Below are positions 8,344 to 17,357 of a DNA stretch of 64,000 nt, in pieces. Numbering within the stretch: position 1 is the first letter of the stretch; the number at the start of each line of letters is the position of its first letter. Both the position numbers and the translations under genes were made by a program. Where the stretch lies: NCBI GenBank assembly GCA_965200505.1, contig OZ241343.1, forward strand, positions 2,356,001-2,420,000. Reading direction: 5' to 3'. The notes beneath the pieces are model-generated. The model was given only the letters and a program-made list of their open reading frames with translations. It ran no database searches and was not told the origin of the DNA. The stretch comes from VXNE01 sp965200505. Its GTDB lineage: Bacteria > Pseudomonadota > Gammaproteobacteria > Pseudomonadales > Azotimanducaceae.

Positions 8344-9123
8344 CTAGTCCGCCGCTTGGTCGGTGGCCGCCTCAAACTGCGCCAAAAACGCGAGAATGCG
8401 TTTCGCGTTCAAGCCGAGGTCGCTCTGCCCCACCCGCGAAACGGAGCGCGCATCCACGACGGTATCGGCGCCATCGGTGCGCAACCGCACCACCATGTCG
8501 TCCTTGAAGCCAAACCAGAAGGTCGTGTCCGTGGCTTCGATGAGGCTCTCGCCCTTGGGCGCCTCCAGCCTCGCGTTCACCACCTCGAGCCCCATCGCCT
8601 CCAAGATGGCGAGCGCCCGCTCCGTCGCGGCATCGAGGCCCACCGCGAACCGCCGCGTCGATAGCTCCGGCCACGCCTCACGCTGCGCGAGCTCGAGCGT
8701 GCGTGTGCCAACGGGCTGCGCCGCGTCGTATTCGTGCGGGTTCGAGCCCTCGCCGCGCAACGCCACGATGGCATCGAAGGCCGGGGGATCGGCCGTATCG
8801 GTGGTGATGTTGTGAATCGGCGGCACCGACCGCGCGGCGCTGTATTGCACGAACAACACGATGAGCGAGACCGCCGCCACCGCGACCCCTAGCCCCAAGG
8901 GCGCGAGCTCCGATTTGAGCGACCGCGCCGCGGCGAACATCAGCCCGACGATGCCAAGCAGCGCGGCCACCGCGGCCACCACCGCGCCCACGCTGAGGAA
9001 CATGAAGCCGGTGGTGAACGCCCACACGCCAAAGCGGCTGCCCAAGGCGCCGAGCGGCAACAACGCCGCCGCGACCACCGCACCAATGAGGATGGTCTTC
9101 GACCACCATTTGTCGCCCATCAT
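8344..9123 (-). CDS. Membrane protein with C-terminal DUF1499 domain, 259 aa
   Basis: The N-terminal third holds three hydrophobic segments (TILIGAVVAAALLPLGAL; VGAVVAAVAALLGIVGLMFA; GLGVAVAAVSLIVLFV), so it is an inner-membrane protein. The remaining about 150 residues match the DUF1499 pattern: NPHEYDAA, LEVVNARLEAPKGESLIEATDTT, DMVVRLR and DARSVSRVGQSDLGLNAKRI. The function of this family is unknown; the soluble domain should face the periplasm or cytoplasm depending on topology. GGAGGAG lies just before the paired ATGs. The gene converges with the phosphoesterase gene. Confidence 0.8.
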   Translation of the reverse strand: MMGDKWWSKTILIGAVVAAALLPLGALGSRFGVWAFTTGFMFLSVGAVVAAVAALLGIVGLMFAAARSLKSELAPLGLGVAVAAVSLIVLFVQYSAARSVPPIHNITTDTADPPAFDAIVALRGEGSNPHEYDAAQPVGTRTLELAQREAWPELSTRRFAVGLDAATERALAILEAMGLEVVNARLEAPKGESLIEATDTTFWFGFKDDMVVRLRTDGADTVVDARSVSRVGQSDLGLNAKRILAFLAQFEAATDQAAD

Positions 9124-9150
9124 TGCTCCTCCCCGACCTCGCGGCCGGCG

Positions 9151-10335
9151 CTAGTGACGATTCCCCGCCGCGTGGTTCCCGCAAGCGTCGCGTGGACTGG
9201 CCGCGGCCTGCCGCAACACATGCGCCATCAGCGATGGGATGCCGGGCCGCCAGCCGGCCGGCGGTTGCTGATTGGGTGGTTGCCAGATGTAGCCTAGTCG
9301 TTTCAGCGCTTCCCGCGTGGCGAAACGCGCACCGGGGCCTTCGGTTGCCAGTTCCCCCAAGGCGGCGTCCACCGCTTGGTCCGACACATCGGCGCCGCCG
9401 TCGCGCTCGAACAGTTTCGCCAAGGCCACCGCCGCGGGCACCAAGCGCTCAGCTTCCAACTCCCCGAACCTTTGCTGATAGTAGTCCGCCATTTGCGCTG
9501 CGACCACCGGCGCCACCGTTTGCGCGAACCCCGCCGTGATGGAGCCAATGCCCGTCGCCAAGTGGCGCTGCCACAGCGCATCGCCCCAGAGTTGCACGAA
9601 GTACGGATGACGCTGGCTTTCGGCGACCACGACGGCAAGCGCTTCGGCGTCGATGTCCACGCCGTGTTCTGCCAAGGGTTCCGACAGCGCCTGCCGCGCC
9701 GCGTCCTCGCTCAGCCGGCCAATGCCCAGCAGGCCTTGGCCCAAGCGGGGCCAGAAAGAAGCGTCCATGGCGTTCAAGTGCGAGGGCAGGCCCGGCGTGC
9801 CGGCGAGCACGAGCAGGAATGGCGCCGCCGCCCCGCGAACCTGTTGGCTCGTGTTCAGGAGGGCGGCGCCGGCGTCGAGAGGCAGCGTGTGGGCTTCGTC
9901 GAGCAGCACGACCAGCGGACGACGGCGACAGCGGGCAATCAGCGCCGCCGCCAAATCTCGCGGGCCGTCGCCCCGAGACCACTCCGCGGCCCCGTTGGAA
10001 GCGACGCCGATCTTGCGCGGCAGGAGCTTGGCAAGCCGTCGCCGCGGCGCCAGCGCATCCACAAGCGCCGCACGGTCTGGGAGGGCGCTCGGCGTCAGCG
10101 ACAAGACCTCGACGTCTGGTTCATTCTCCGCGCAGGCTTGCTGAAACCAGCCCAACAGCGCGGTCTTGCCGTTGCCGCGCGGCCCCAACAACACGACGTT
10201 GTGCGGCGGCGCCTCACCGTGGCTCACGCCGGCCAAGCAGCGGCGCAGCACGGCCTGCTCGGCCGTTCGCCCGGTGAGGGCCGGCGGCATGGCCCCATCG
10301 CCGGCTTTGAAGACCCACGTCGTCGCCGCTTTCAT
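9151..10335 (-). CDS. AAA+ ATPase of the STAND/ORC-like type, 394 aa
   Basis: This is a stand-alone AAA protein: N-terminal TGRTAEQAVLRRCL, Walker A GPRGNGKTAL (about residue 50), Walker B VVLLDEAHTLP, sensor-like VLAGTPGLP, and a C-terminal winged-helix-like region (YIWQPPNQQP...IPSLMAHVLR). The architecture resembles ATPases of the ORC/Cdc6-STAND clade whose role is usually unknown. The open frame extends far upstream, but that part is only the antisense of glyS. The real start is ATG 10335, because the conserved protein begins there and a TATACT hexamer lies nine nt upstream. It is divergent from glyS across 123 bp. Confidence 0.75.
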   Translation of the reverse strand: MKAATTWVFKAGDGAMPPALTGRTAEQAVLRRCLAGVSHGEAPPHNVVLLGPRGNGKTALLGWFQQACAENEPDVEVLSLTPSALPDRAALVDALAPRRRLAKLLPRKIGVASNGAAEWSRGDGPRDLAAALIARCRRRPLVVLLDEAHTLPLDAGAALLNTSQQVRGAAAPFLLVLAGTPGLPSHLNAMDASFWPRLGQGLLGIGRLSEDAARQALSEPLAEHGVDIDAEALAVVVAESQRHPYFVQLWGDALWQRHLATGIGSITAGFAQTVAPVVAAQMADYYQQRFGELEAERLVPAAVALAKLFERDGGADVSDQAVDAALGELATEGPGARFATREALKRLGYIWQPPNQQPPAGWRPGIPSLMAHVLRQAAASPRDACGNHAAGNRH

Positions 10336-10344
10336 GCGCTCGGC

Positions 10345-10350
10345 AGTATA
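10345..10350 (-). promoter_or_regulatory. Candidate -10 box, leaderless start of the AAA ATPase gene
   Basis: TATACT on the minus strand ends 9 nt before ATG 10335, so transcription would begin almost at the start codon. No convincing Shine-Dalgarno sequence is present. Confidence 0.4.
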
Positions 10351-10415
10351 CGCTTGCGGCGAAGCCGCGAACGCTGCGGGGCGTGGCGCGGTTTTCGTTT
10401 CCCGCCGGGTGTGGG

Positions 10416-10421
10416 TATAGT
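10416..10421 (+). promoter_or_regulatory. Candidate -10 box of glyS
   Basis: TATAGT lies 37 nt before the glyS ATG, with a weak -35 candidate (TTTCGT, 10393-10398) at 17-nt spacing. Confidence 0.4.
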
Positions 10422-10458
10422 GCCCGGCTTTCCGCCTCCGACCCACGCCGCCACGCCC

Positions 10459-11820
10459 ATGCCCGCCCAGACCATGGAAGCGCTCGTCGCGCTCTGCAAG
10501 CGGCGCGGTTTTGTCTTTCAGGCCGGCGACATCTATGGCGGCCTGCAGGGCGTTTACGACTACGGGCCGTTGGGCGTCGAGCTCAAGAACAACCTGAAGG
10601 CCGCGTGGTGGCGGGCGATGGTGTATGAGCGGGACGACGTGGAGGGGCTGGACGCGGCGATTCTCACGAATCCCAAGGTGCTGCGTTATTCCGGGCACGA
10701 GGACACCTTCGCCGATCCATTGGTGGACTGCCTCGTCTGCCGCGCCCGCTGGCGGGGCGACCATCTGAACGACGGCCGTTGCCCCGGCTGCGGCTCGCCC
10801 AAGCTCACCGAGCCGCGGCCCTTCAACCTGATGTTCAAGACGCACGCCGGGCCGGTGGAAGACGCCGCGTCCTTGGCCTACCTGCGCCCGGAGACGGCGC
10901 AAGCCATCTTCACCAACTTCAAGCATGTGTTGGATTCCACGTCGCGCCGCCTGCCGTTCGGCATCGCGCAAATTGGCAAGGCGTTCCGCAACGAGATCAC
11001 GCCGCGCAACTTCATCTTCCGGGTGCGCGAGTTCGAGCAGATGGAGCTGGAGTTCTTCGTGGCCCCGGGGGAGGACGAGACTTGGCATGAAGAGTGGGTG
11101 CAGGCGCGCCTCGACTGGTGGGCGCGCCAGGGCGTGGAATCGAACCGCCTGTCGCTCTACCACGTGCCGCCGGAAGAGTTGGCGCACTACTCCAAAGCCA
11201 CGGTGGACATCATGTATCGCTTCCCCCACGGCACGGAGGAGCTTGAGGGCATCGCCAACCGCACGGATTTCGACTTGGGCTCGCACACCAAGGGGCAAGA
11301 CGGGCTCGGCATCGACGCGGCCGTGACCCCGAACAAGGATTCCAACGCCCGCCTCGCCATGTTCGACGAAGCGGAGAAGACTTGGCGGGTGCCCTATGTG
11401 ATCGAGCCGTCCGCCGGGGTGGACCGGGGCGTGTTGGCGGTGCTGAACGAAGCCTACCGCGTGGAGACGTTGGACAATGGTGGCGAACGCACCGTGCTCG
11501 GCCTGAAACCGCATTTGGCGCCCATCAAGGCCGCGGTGCTGCCACTCAAGCGCAACCACGCCGGCATCGTCGCCAAAGCGCGCGCCATCAAGCGCGACCT
11601 GCAGGCGCTCGGCTTCGGACGGGTGCTCTATGAAGACACCGGCAACATCGGCAAGGGCTACCGGCGCCACGACGAAGTGGGTACCCCGATCTGCCTGACG
11701 GTCGATTTCGAGACCTTGGACGACGACACCGTGACAGTGCGCGACCGCGACACGATGGCGCAGCGCCGGGTGGCCGTCGCCGAGCTGCCGGCCTGCATCG
11801 CGGACACCTTCACGCCATGA
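10459..11820 (+). CDS. glyS: Glycyl-tRNA synthetase, single-chain (homodimeric) type, 453 aa
   Basis: This enzyme charges tRNA-Gly with glycine in the cytoplasm. It is the class II alpha2 form, not the alpha2beta2 GlyQ/GlyS form. Evidence includes GFVFQAGDIYGGLQGVYDYG at the start, a zinc-like CLVCRARW...CPGCGSPKL insert, motif 2 around AFRNEITPRNFIFRVREFEQ, motif 3 toward SAGVDRG, and the anticodon-binding domain at the end (LKRNHAGIVAKARAIKRDL; YRRHDEVGTPICLTVD). Length of about 450 residues is typical for the bacterial form. The frame is open far upstream, but homology begins at the ATG chosen. Its stop overlaps the next gene by 4 nt (ATGA), so the two are translationally coupled. Confidence 0.95.
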   Translation: MPAQTMEALVALCKRRGFVFQAGDIYGGLQGVYDYGPLGVELKNNLKAAWWRAMVYERDDVEGLDAAILTNPKVLRYSGHEDTFADPLVDCLVCRARWRGDHLNDGRCPGCGSPKLTEPRPFNLMFKTHAGPVEDAASLAYLRPETAQAIFTNFKHVLDSTSRRLPFGIAQIGKAFRNEITPRNFIFRVREFEQMELEFFVAPGEDETWHEEWVQARLDWWARQGVESNRLSLYHVPPEELAHYSKATVDIMYRFPHGTEELEGIANRTDFDLGSHTKGQDGLGIDAAVTPNKDSNARLAMFDEAEKTWRVPYVIEPSAGVDRGVLAVLNEAYRVETLDNGGERTVLGLKPHLAPIKAAVLPLKRNHAGIVAKARAIKRDLQALGFGRVLYEDTGNIGKGYRRHDEVGTPICLTVDFETLDDDTVTVRDRDTMAQRRVAVAELPACIADTFTP

Positions 11821-12338
11821 GCCGCGCCGTGATCGCCGCCATCGGGCAAGATCGGCCGGGCCTCGTCAACGACCTCTCCAAGCTGGCCGCGGACCTCAAC
11901 CTCTCCATCGAGGACAGCCGCATGACCGTGCTTGGCGGCGAGTTCGCCATCCTGATGAGCGTGGCCGGGGGCGATCTGCCGCTCAAGCGCCTGGAGACGA
12001 AGCTCGGCCAACTCGCCGACGACAGCGGCCTCGCCTGGCTGTTTCGGCGCACCGGAGACCGGCAGGACGTCGAAGGGCGCATGCCCTACACCGTACACGT
12101 GACGGCCATGGATCATCCCGGCATCGTGCATCGCATCGCCGGGTTCTTCTCGTCGCGGGACATCAACATCCACAACTTGGAGACGGTCACGGAACGCGCC
12201 CCGCACACGGGCACACCCATCTTCTCCTTGGCGATGGAGGTGGAGCTGCCCGGCGACGTGCGCATCGCGGACTTGCGCGACGAGTTCTTCTACTTCTGCG
12301 ACGATCACGACTTGGACGCGGAGTTCCGGCCCAGCTAA
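11817..12338 (+). CDS. Double-ACT-domain regulator, GcvR-like, 173 aa
   Basis: It consists of two ACT domains in tandem: AVIAAIGQDRPGLVNDLSKL (residues about 4-23) and TVHVTAMDHPGIVHRIAGFF (about 91-110). This is the layout of GcvR, the glycine-responsive partner of the activator GcvA for the glycine cleavage genes. The gene overlaps glyS by ATGA. A glycine sensor coupled to glycyl-tRNA synthetase makes functional sense, since both monitor glycine. Other double-ACT proteins exist, and no GcvA or gcv gene lies in the window, so the regulatory target is inferred. Confidence 0.8.
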   Translation: MSRAVIAAIGQDRPGLVNDLSKLAADLNLSIEDSRMTVLGGEFAILMSVAGGDLPLKRLETKLGQLADDSGLAWLFRRTGDRQDVEGRMPYTVHVTAMDHPGIVHRIAGFFSSRDINIHNLETVTERAPHTGTPIFSLAMEVELPGDVRIADLRDEFFYFCDDHDLDAEFRPS

Positions 12339-12398
12339 GCCGTGCGCCGATGCAACCCGGATGGTTCGTCCCCCCGCTCGGTGAACGCTCGTTGAGCC

Positions 12399-13067
12399 AT
12401 GTTGGAGGTTCTTGACCTCGGTGTGCGCCTCGGCGAGGGCGCCACGCGGCGTTGGATTCTGCGCCATGTGGCGCTTACCGTGCGGCGCCGCGAGACCGTG
12501 GCGCTGTTGGGGCCAAGCGGCAGCGGCAAATCCACCCTGCTGAACCTGCTCGGCGGCCTCATCGCCCCGGACGAAGGCACCATTTGCCTCACGCTCGACG
12601 GTGCCGATGGCGGCCAGCGCGAAGTGGCCGTGCATGAGTTGTCCGAAGCCGAGCGCGTCGCCTACCGGCGCCGCCACATCGGGTTCGTCTTCCAGTTCTT
12701 CAACTTGGTGCCGACGCTGACGGTGGCCGAGAACGTCCTCTTGCCATTGGAGCTGAACCAGCGCCCCGACTTGGCAAACGCGGCACTGCAACGCCTCGAC
12801 GACCTTGGCATCGGCGCCTTGGGCGATCGCTTTCCGAACGAGCTTTCCGGCGGCGAGCAGCAGCGCGCCGCGGTGGCCCGGGCCCTCGCGCACCGCCCAC
12901 CGCTCTTGCTGGCGGACGAGCCCACCGGCAATCTCGACGCCGCCAACGCCGAGCGCGTGGTGGCTTGCCTCTGGGAAGCCGCGCACCGCGCCGGCGCCGC
13001 GCTGGTGCTCGCCACGCACAGCGAGCGCGTCGCCCAACAGGCGGACACTGTGGTGGCGCTCCGGTGA
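12399..13067 (+). CDS. ABC transporter ATP-binding protein (LolD/MacB/AttE type), 222 aa
   Basis: This is a complete ABC ATPase: Walker A GPSGSGKSTLL (about residue 40), Q-loop in FVFQFFNLVPTLT, signature LSGGEQQRAAVARAL, Walker B LLLADEPTGNLD and the H-loop LVLATHSE. The QFFNLVPTLTVAENV stretch is characteristic of the LolD/MacB branch, which drives extrusion or mechanotransmission across the periplasm rather than classical import. It overlaps the permease gene by 4 nt (GTGA) and heads a four-gene unit (ATPase, permease, AttH-like protein, Nudix), the layout of attEFGH operons. It starts 60 bp after the GcvR-like gene. Confidence 0.92.
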   Translation: MLEVLDLGVRLGEGATRRWILRHVALTVRRRETVALLGPSGSGKSTLLNLLGGLIAPDEGTICLTLDGADGGQREVAVHELSEAERVAYRRRHIGFVFQFFNLVPTLTVAENVLLPLELNQRPDLANAALQRLDDLGIGALGDRFPNELSGGEQQRAAVARALAHRPPLLLADEPTGNLDAANAERVVACLWEAAHRAGAALVLATHSERVAQQADTVVALR

Positions 13068-15514
13068 GCACCCGGCTGCTGAGGCGCCGCCAACTGCGCT
13101 ATCTGGCGCGCACCCCCGGCGCCACCGCCGCGGCGGTGCTGGCCACGGCGCTGGGCGTCGCCTCCGTGGTCGCCGTTCACCTGGTGAGCGAGCGCATCCG
13201 TGACCAAATCAACCAAAACTCGCTGCTGGCGGGCTACACCCATGCCATTCGCGGCGGCGCCATCAGCGCGGACGCCTACTTCGACGCCCGCGACCGCTGG
13301 CGGCGGGGCGCCACCGAACCCATTGCCGCGATGGTGCCGGTGGTCGAGGGGCACGCCATGGTCGGCGGCGCGGCCACGCACATCATCGGCATCGACTTCT
13401 TGGCGGACACCGGCGGCGGCGATGCGGGGTGGGAAGGCAGCTCGGAACGCGCGTTGCCGCGTGAGGGCGAAGGCACGCTCGTTGAACTGCTGCGCGGCCG
13501 GGCAGCGCTCGCCAGCACGGCGTTGGGCCTTGCGGCTGGCGACTTGGCGCCGGTGGGCGCCACACCGCCCTTCACCGAAATCCAAATTGTCGGCACCTTC
13601 GAAGCGCGCGAACGACGCTTGTTGGTGGACATCGCGCTAGCCCGGGAACTCCTTGGCCGGCAAACCTTGACCGCGGTTTGGCTGCGCGCCGAGCGCGGCG
13701 CCAGCACACTGGATCGTTGGCTGCCCGGCAGCGCCGCCGCGTTCGGCACCTTCGCCGCGATCAGCTTCGGCGACGCCGGCAACGCCAAGGCGCTCGATGC
13801 CACGGAGCCCACGCGCCGGTTCGCGCAGGCGCTCACGTTCAACCTGAGCGCGCTCGGTTTCCTGGCGCTCTTCGTCGCGGCGTTCCTCATCTATCAGGCG
13901 AGCTACGCCAACGTCGCCCGGCGGCAGCGCGACAGCGAACGGTTGCTGGCCATTGGGGTGAGCCGTGCGACGCTCCGGCGTCTGTTCGTGGTGGAGGGCG
14001 CGGCGTTGGGCGCTTGCGGCGGCGCACTCGGCGTGAGCGCCGGCTGGGCCTTGGCCGGTGTGCTCATCGACTCGCCCCTGTGGTCCAACGAACCGGTGCC
14101 GTTCAGCGACATCGCCGCGTTGAAGGGCGTCATCGGTGGCGTGGGCATCGGTGCCCTCGGCGCCTTCGCGGCCACGGCCGGCAAGCGCCGCCGCTGGGTT
14201 GCCCCGATCGTCGCGGGCCTCGCGGCGCTGCTCTTGGGCATCGCCGCCACGGCCAACACGCTGGCCGCGGCATTCGCCGTCATCCTCGCGCTCACCGGCT
14301 TGCAGATCGCGCTGGTCACGCCGGCCGTCGCGGCCTTGGCCAAGCGGTGGCTCTTTGGCGGCGCCCGGCCCGGAACACGGAAGCCACAACGCCGCAATGC
14401 ATTGCTGCGACGTGCCAGCTTGCGGACCCTCGCCCTGCAGTTGGACGAAGTGAGCGTCGCGGTGAGCGCACTCACCATCGCCATCGCCGCGGCCATCGGC
14501 GTCGCGGTGATGGTGGAGAGCTTCCGGCGCGACTTCTCGGCCCTCTTGGAGCAAGCCTATTGGCCCGGCGTCTATGTCGAGTTGCCGGTGCCGAGACAGG
14601 TGGACGCGCCGGCTTTGGCTTGGTTGGAACAGCTGCCGGGCGTCGCCGAAGTGCGCCGCTACGGCCGCGCCAACGCGCTCGTCAATGGCCGGCCGGCCCG
14701 GCTCACGCTGGTGCCGGACGATGCGCGGGAAGCGGCGCGGCACGGCCGCAGCGGACAACTCGGCAGCGCGGTGTTGCTGAGCGAGAGCGGCGCGCGGGCC
14801 TACGGCATTGCAACCGGTGCCACGGTGATGCTCGACGGCGGCCCAGGTAAACAACCAGCGGTGGTGGCCGGGCTCTACCGCGAGTACGGCCCCGCCGTGC
14901 CCGGCATGGTCGCCGCGGCGCAACACTGGGGCGCCGTGCTGGGTGGCGTGGCGTTCAGCAGCGCGGTCATCCTCCCAGACCCGACGACCCAAGCCGGGGA
15001 CGACTGGCGCAGCACCCTCGCGCAGGCCATCGAGCGGCGCTTCCCAACCGCCAGCGTCCGCGACGACGCGACCCTCAAGGCCCGCGCCCTTGCCGTGTTC
15101 GACCGTTCCCATGAGCTGTCGTCGCGGCTCACCTTGATCGCGCTGGCGGTGGCCATCGCCGGCCTCTACACGGCGCTTTCGGCCATCGCGGCACGGCGCC
15201 GCGGCGAGCAGCGCCTGCTACACGCGCTGGGCACCGGGCGGCGGCGCATCGCTTGGCTCACGGTATGCCAGTGCGTGGGGCTTGGCGTCACCGCGGCCGC
15301 GTTGGCGACCCCACTCGGCATCGCCATCGCGTGGGCGCTTTGCGAGCTGGTCAATCCCCGCGCCTTTGGCTGGTCGATCACCTTGGTGCTGCCACCGGCC
15401 ACGTTCGCCGAACCCGTGCTGCTCGGCATCGCGGCCGCGGCGTTGGCCGGCCTCGCGCCGGCATGGCGCGCGATGGCGGCGCTCACCACTCAGAGCGACT
15501 ATGAACTGGCATAG
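13064..15514 (+). CDS. FtsX/MacB-type ABC permease, double-length (AttFG-like fusion), 816 aa
   Basis: The protein has an N-terminal membrane segment (TAAAVLATALGVASVVAV), a periplasmic domain, a first FtsX bundle (ALGFLALFVAAFLIY, then GVSAGWALAGVLI), a middle set of membrane segments, a second periplasmic domain, and a second FtsX bundle at the end (SSRLTLIALAVAIAGLYTAL; GVTAAALATPLGIAIAWAL). It therefore carries two permease modules in one chain, where attF and attG are often separate. The start is GTG 13064, overlapping the ATPase stop as GTGA and giving an N-terminus of MSTRLLRRRQ; the upstream part of the frame is only ATPase shadow. With the ATPase it should extrude or extract a hydrophobic substrate. 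Confidence 0.88.
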   Translation: MSTRLLRRRQLRYLARTPGATAAAVLATALGVASVVAVHLVSERIRDQINQNSLLAGYTHAIRGGAISADAYFDARDRWRRGATEPIAAMVPVVEGHAMVGGAATHIIGIDFLADTGGGDAGWEGSSERALPREGEGTLVELLRGRAALASTALGLAAGDLAPVGATPPFTEIQIVGTFEARERRLLVDIALARELLGRQTLTAVWLRAERGASTLDRWLPGSAAAFGTFAAISFGDAGNAKALDATEPTRRFAQALTFNLSALGFLALFVAAFLIYQASYANVARRQRDSERLLAIGVSRATLRRLFVVEGAALGACGGALGVSAGWALAGVLIDSPLWSNEPVPFSDIAALKGVIGGVGIGALGAFAATAGKRRRWVAPIVAGLAALLLGIAATANTLAAAFAVILALTGLQIALVTPAVAALAKRWLFGGARPGTRKPQRRNALLRRASLRTLALQLDEVSVAVSALTIAIAAAIGVAVMVESFRRDFSALLEQAYWPGVYVELPVPRQVDAPALAWLEQLPGVAEVRRYGRANALVNGRPARLTLVPDDAREAARHGRSGQLGSAVLLSESGARAYGIATGATVMLDGGPGKQPAVVAGLYREYGPAVPGMVAAAQHWGAVLGGVAFSSAVILPDPTTQAGDDWRSTLAQAIERRFPTASVRDDATLKARALAVFDRSHELSSRLTLIALAVAIAGLYTALSAIAARRRGEQRLLHALGTGRRRIAWLTVCQCVGLGVTAAALATPLGIAIAWALCELVNPRAFGWSITLVLPPATFAEPVLLGIAAAALAGLAPAWRAMAALTTQSDYELA

Positions 15515-16736
15515 CGGCGCCAAGCGCTGGGCTGCGGTGGCGCTGGCCGTGGCCGCCACCCTGTGGGCCGGCGCACGCGAGCCGGCCGACTCCGATATAG
15601 CCCCGGCGCCACACGCCCAAGCCAACAAGCCCGCCGCGCCGCCGGCCCGGGGGTTCCGGTTGACGGACGCGCTCGGCGCCGGCGCTGCCGGCTTCCAAGT
15701 GGCGGAACGCATCGTGCCGCTGACGTTTCCGGCCGACCACGGCGCACACCCGAACTTCCGCACCGAGTGGTGGTATCTCACCGCCGCGCTGGCCGCGGCG
15801 ACGGGGGAAGAGTACGGTGTCCAGTTCACGCTCTTCCGCCAAGGGCTGGTGCCCGGCGACGGTGCCGGCGGCTGGCGCGCCACGCAAATCTACATGGGGC
15901 ACTTGGCGCTGACGGATGTGGCCGGGGCGCGGCATCTGGAAGCGGAACGGTTGGCGCGCGGGCACAAGCGGCTGGCCGGCGTCCGATCAGCGCCCTTCGC
16001 GCTGTGGATCGATGGCTGGCGGCTCGCGTCCACCAGCGCCGCCTTCTATCCCTTGCGCCTCGACGCGCGGGACCGCGAGTTCGGCTTCGACCTCACGCTC
16101 GCGAGTGGCAGCGCACCGGTGCCGCAAGGCGATGGCGGCCTCTCGGCCAAGGGGCCGAACAACGCCTCCCACTACTATTCCATGCCGCGCATCGCCATCG
16201 CCGGCGAAGTGTTCCAAGGCACCCGCGCCATCCCCGTCACCGGCCTCGGCTGGCTCGACCGGGAGTGGAGCAGCGGCGTGCTCTCCGCCGCGCACATCGG
16301 CTGGAACTGGTTCGCCCTGCAGCTGGATGACGGCCTGGACCTCATGGTGTTCACACTGCGCCGCCACGACGGCGCCACCGACCCATACAATCAAGGGCTC
16401 TTGATCGACGCCGACGGGCGGCGCGCGTTGGGCGCGGAGGACTTCGCCCTCACGGCGCTCAAGTGGTGGCGCGACTCGGCCGGTGTGCGTTGGCCGGTGC
16501 GTTGGCGGTTGACGTTCGCCGCGCCTCTTGCCTACCGGCCCCGCGCCGCGACGGCAGCAGGTGGCGAAACGCCGCCGGCGCCATCGAAGCGTGTGCAATC
16601 GCTCACCATAGAGGCCGCCATCGACGATCAGGTGATGGACACTTTGGTGCGTTACTGGGAAGGCTTGGTGCGGGTGCGCGGGCGCGACGGCGGCGACCTC
16701 GGCCGCGGCTACATGGAGCTGACGGGCTACGAATGA
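15501..16736 (+). CDS. Secreted AttH-like / carotenoid 1,2-hydratase-like lipocalin-fold protein, 411 aa
   Basis: This is a two-domain lipocalin-like protein of the AttH/CrtC family. Motifs visible are PNFRTEWWYLTAAL, GVQFTLFRQ, SHYYSMPRI, GLGWLDREWSSG and WNWFALQLDDGLDLMVFTLR. The N-terminus (MNWHSGAKRWAAVALAVAAT) is a signal peptide or membrane anchor, so it acts outside the inner membrane. AttH partners with AttE-F-G ABC transporters, and here the gene overlaps the permease by 14 nt, so it is probably the substrate-binding or processing component of that export system. CrtC-type hydration of carotenoids is an alternative, but no carotenoid genes are nearby. Confidence 0.85.
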   Translation: MNWHSGAKRWAAVALAVAATLWAGAREPADSDIAPAPHAQANKPAAPPARGFRLTDALGAGAAGFQVAERIVPLTFPADHGAHPNFRTEWWYLTAALAAATGEEYGVQFTLFRQGLVPGDGAGGWRATQIYMGHLALTDVAGARHLEAERLARGHKRLAGVRSAPFALWIDGWRLASTSAAFYPLRLDARDREFGFDLTLASGSAPVPQGDGGLSAKGPNNASHYYSMPRIAIAGEVFQGTRAIPVTGLGWLDREWSSGVLSAAHIGWNWFALQLDDGLDLMVFTLRRHDGATDPYNQGLLIDADGRRALGAEDFALTALKWWRDSAGVRWPVRWRLTFAAPLAYRPRAATAAGGETPPAPSKRVQSLTIEAAIDDQVMDTLVRYWEGLVRVRGRDGGDLGRGYMELTGYE

Positions 16737-17308
16737 ACGACAAAAGCGGCCTCATCTGGGAGCGCGTGGCCTCCGAGCGCGGCCCCAACTTGGGCCTCTT
16801 CGACGTGCGTTACGACTGGATGCGGCATCCCAACGGCGGCGCCGCGCTCAAGCGGCTGGTGCTCGAATCCGTGGATTGGGTGAACTGCGTCGCGCTCACC
16901 CCGTCCGGGCACTCGGTGATGGTGGAGCAATACCGCTTCGGCTTGGGCGCCTGCACCTTGGAGACGCCCGGCGGCATGGTGGATGCCGGCGAGACGCCCT
17001 TGCAGGCCGCGCAGCGTGAACTCTTGGAGGAAACCGGCTACGGCGGCGGGAACTGGCGCTATCTCGGCGCCGTTGAGCCAAACCCCGCCATTCACCCACA
17101 CCTCTGCCACCACTTCCTGGCAGAGGGCGTGGAACAGGTGGCCGCGCCGACGCCCGGCGGCGGCGAAGCGATCAACGTGAGCCTCGCCACGCCCGCCGAA
17201 CTCAAGGCAGCGCTGCGGGACGGCCGCCTGCGCCATGCCTTGGCCCTCTCCGCCCTCTCCCGCGTGATGGACCTCTTCGAGATTGGAACTGGAAAGTTGA
17301 GCCGCTGA
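16733..17308 (+). CDS. Nudix hydrolase (ADP-sugar pyrophosphatase-like), 191 aa
   Basis: The Nudix box is intact at about residues 81-105: GGMVDAGE...REL-LEETGY, matching GX5EX7REUXEEXGU. The flanks (VNCVALTPSGHSVMVEQYR, LETPGG) resemble ADP-ribose/ADP-sugar pyrophosphatases, which hydrolyse nucleoside diphosphate derivatives in the cytoplasm using Mg. The start codon overlaps the attH-like stop (ATGA), so it is the last gene of that operon. Its link to the transporter is unclear; it may be a housekeeping passenger. The frame upstream of 16733 is attH shadow. Confidence 0.87.
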   Translation: MNDKSGLIWERVASERGPNLGLFDVRYDWMRHPNGGAALKRLVLESVDWVNCVALTPSGHSVMVEQYRFGLGACTLETPGGMVDAGETPLQAAQRELLEETGYGGGNWRYLGAVEPNPAIHPHLCHHFLAEGVEQVAAPTPGGGEAINVSLATPAELKAALRDGRLRHALALSALSRVMDLFEIGTGKLSR

Positions 17309-17357
17309 CAGGTAGCTTGCCCGCTTGGGGAGCTTGGGGAGGCCATCCACCAAAGCC

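Noticed and set aside
10336..11670. Upstream extension of the AAA ATPase frame
   Set aside because: It is antisense to glyS. The conserved ATPase starts at 10335, just behind a -10-like box.
13637..15112. 491-aa minus-strand open frame
   Set aside because: It is a shadow of the FtsX-type permease gene.
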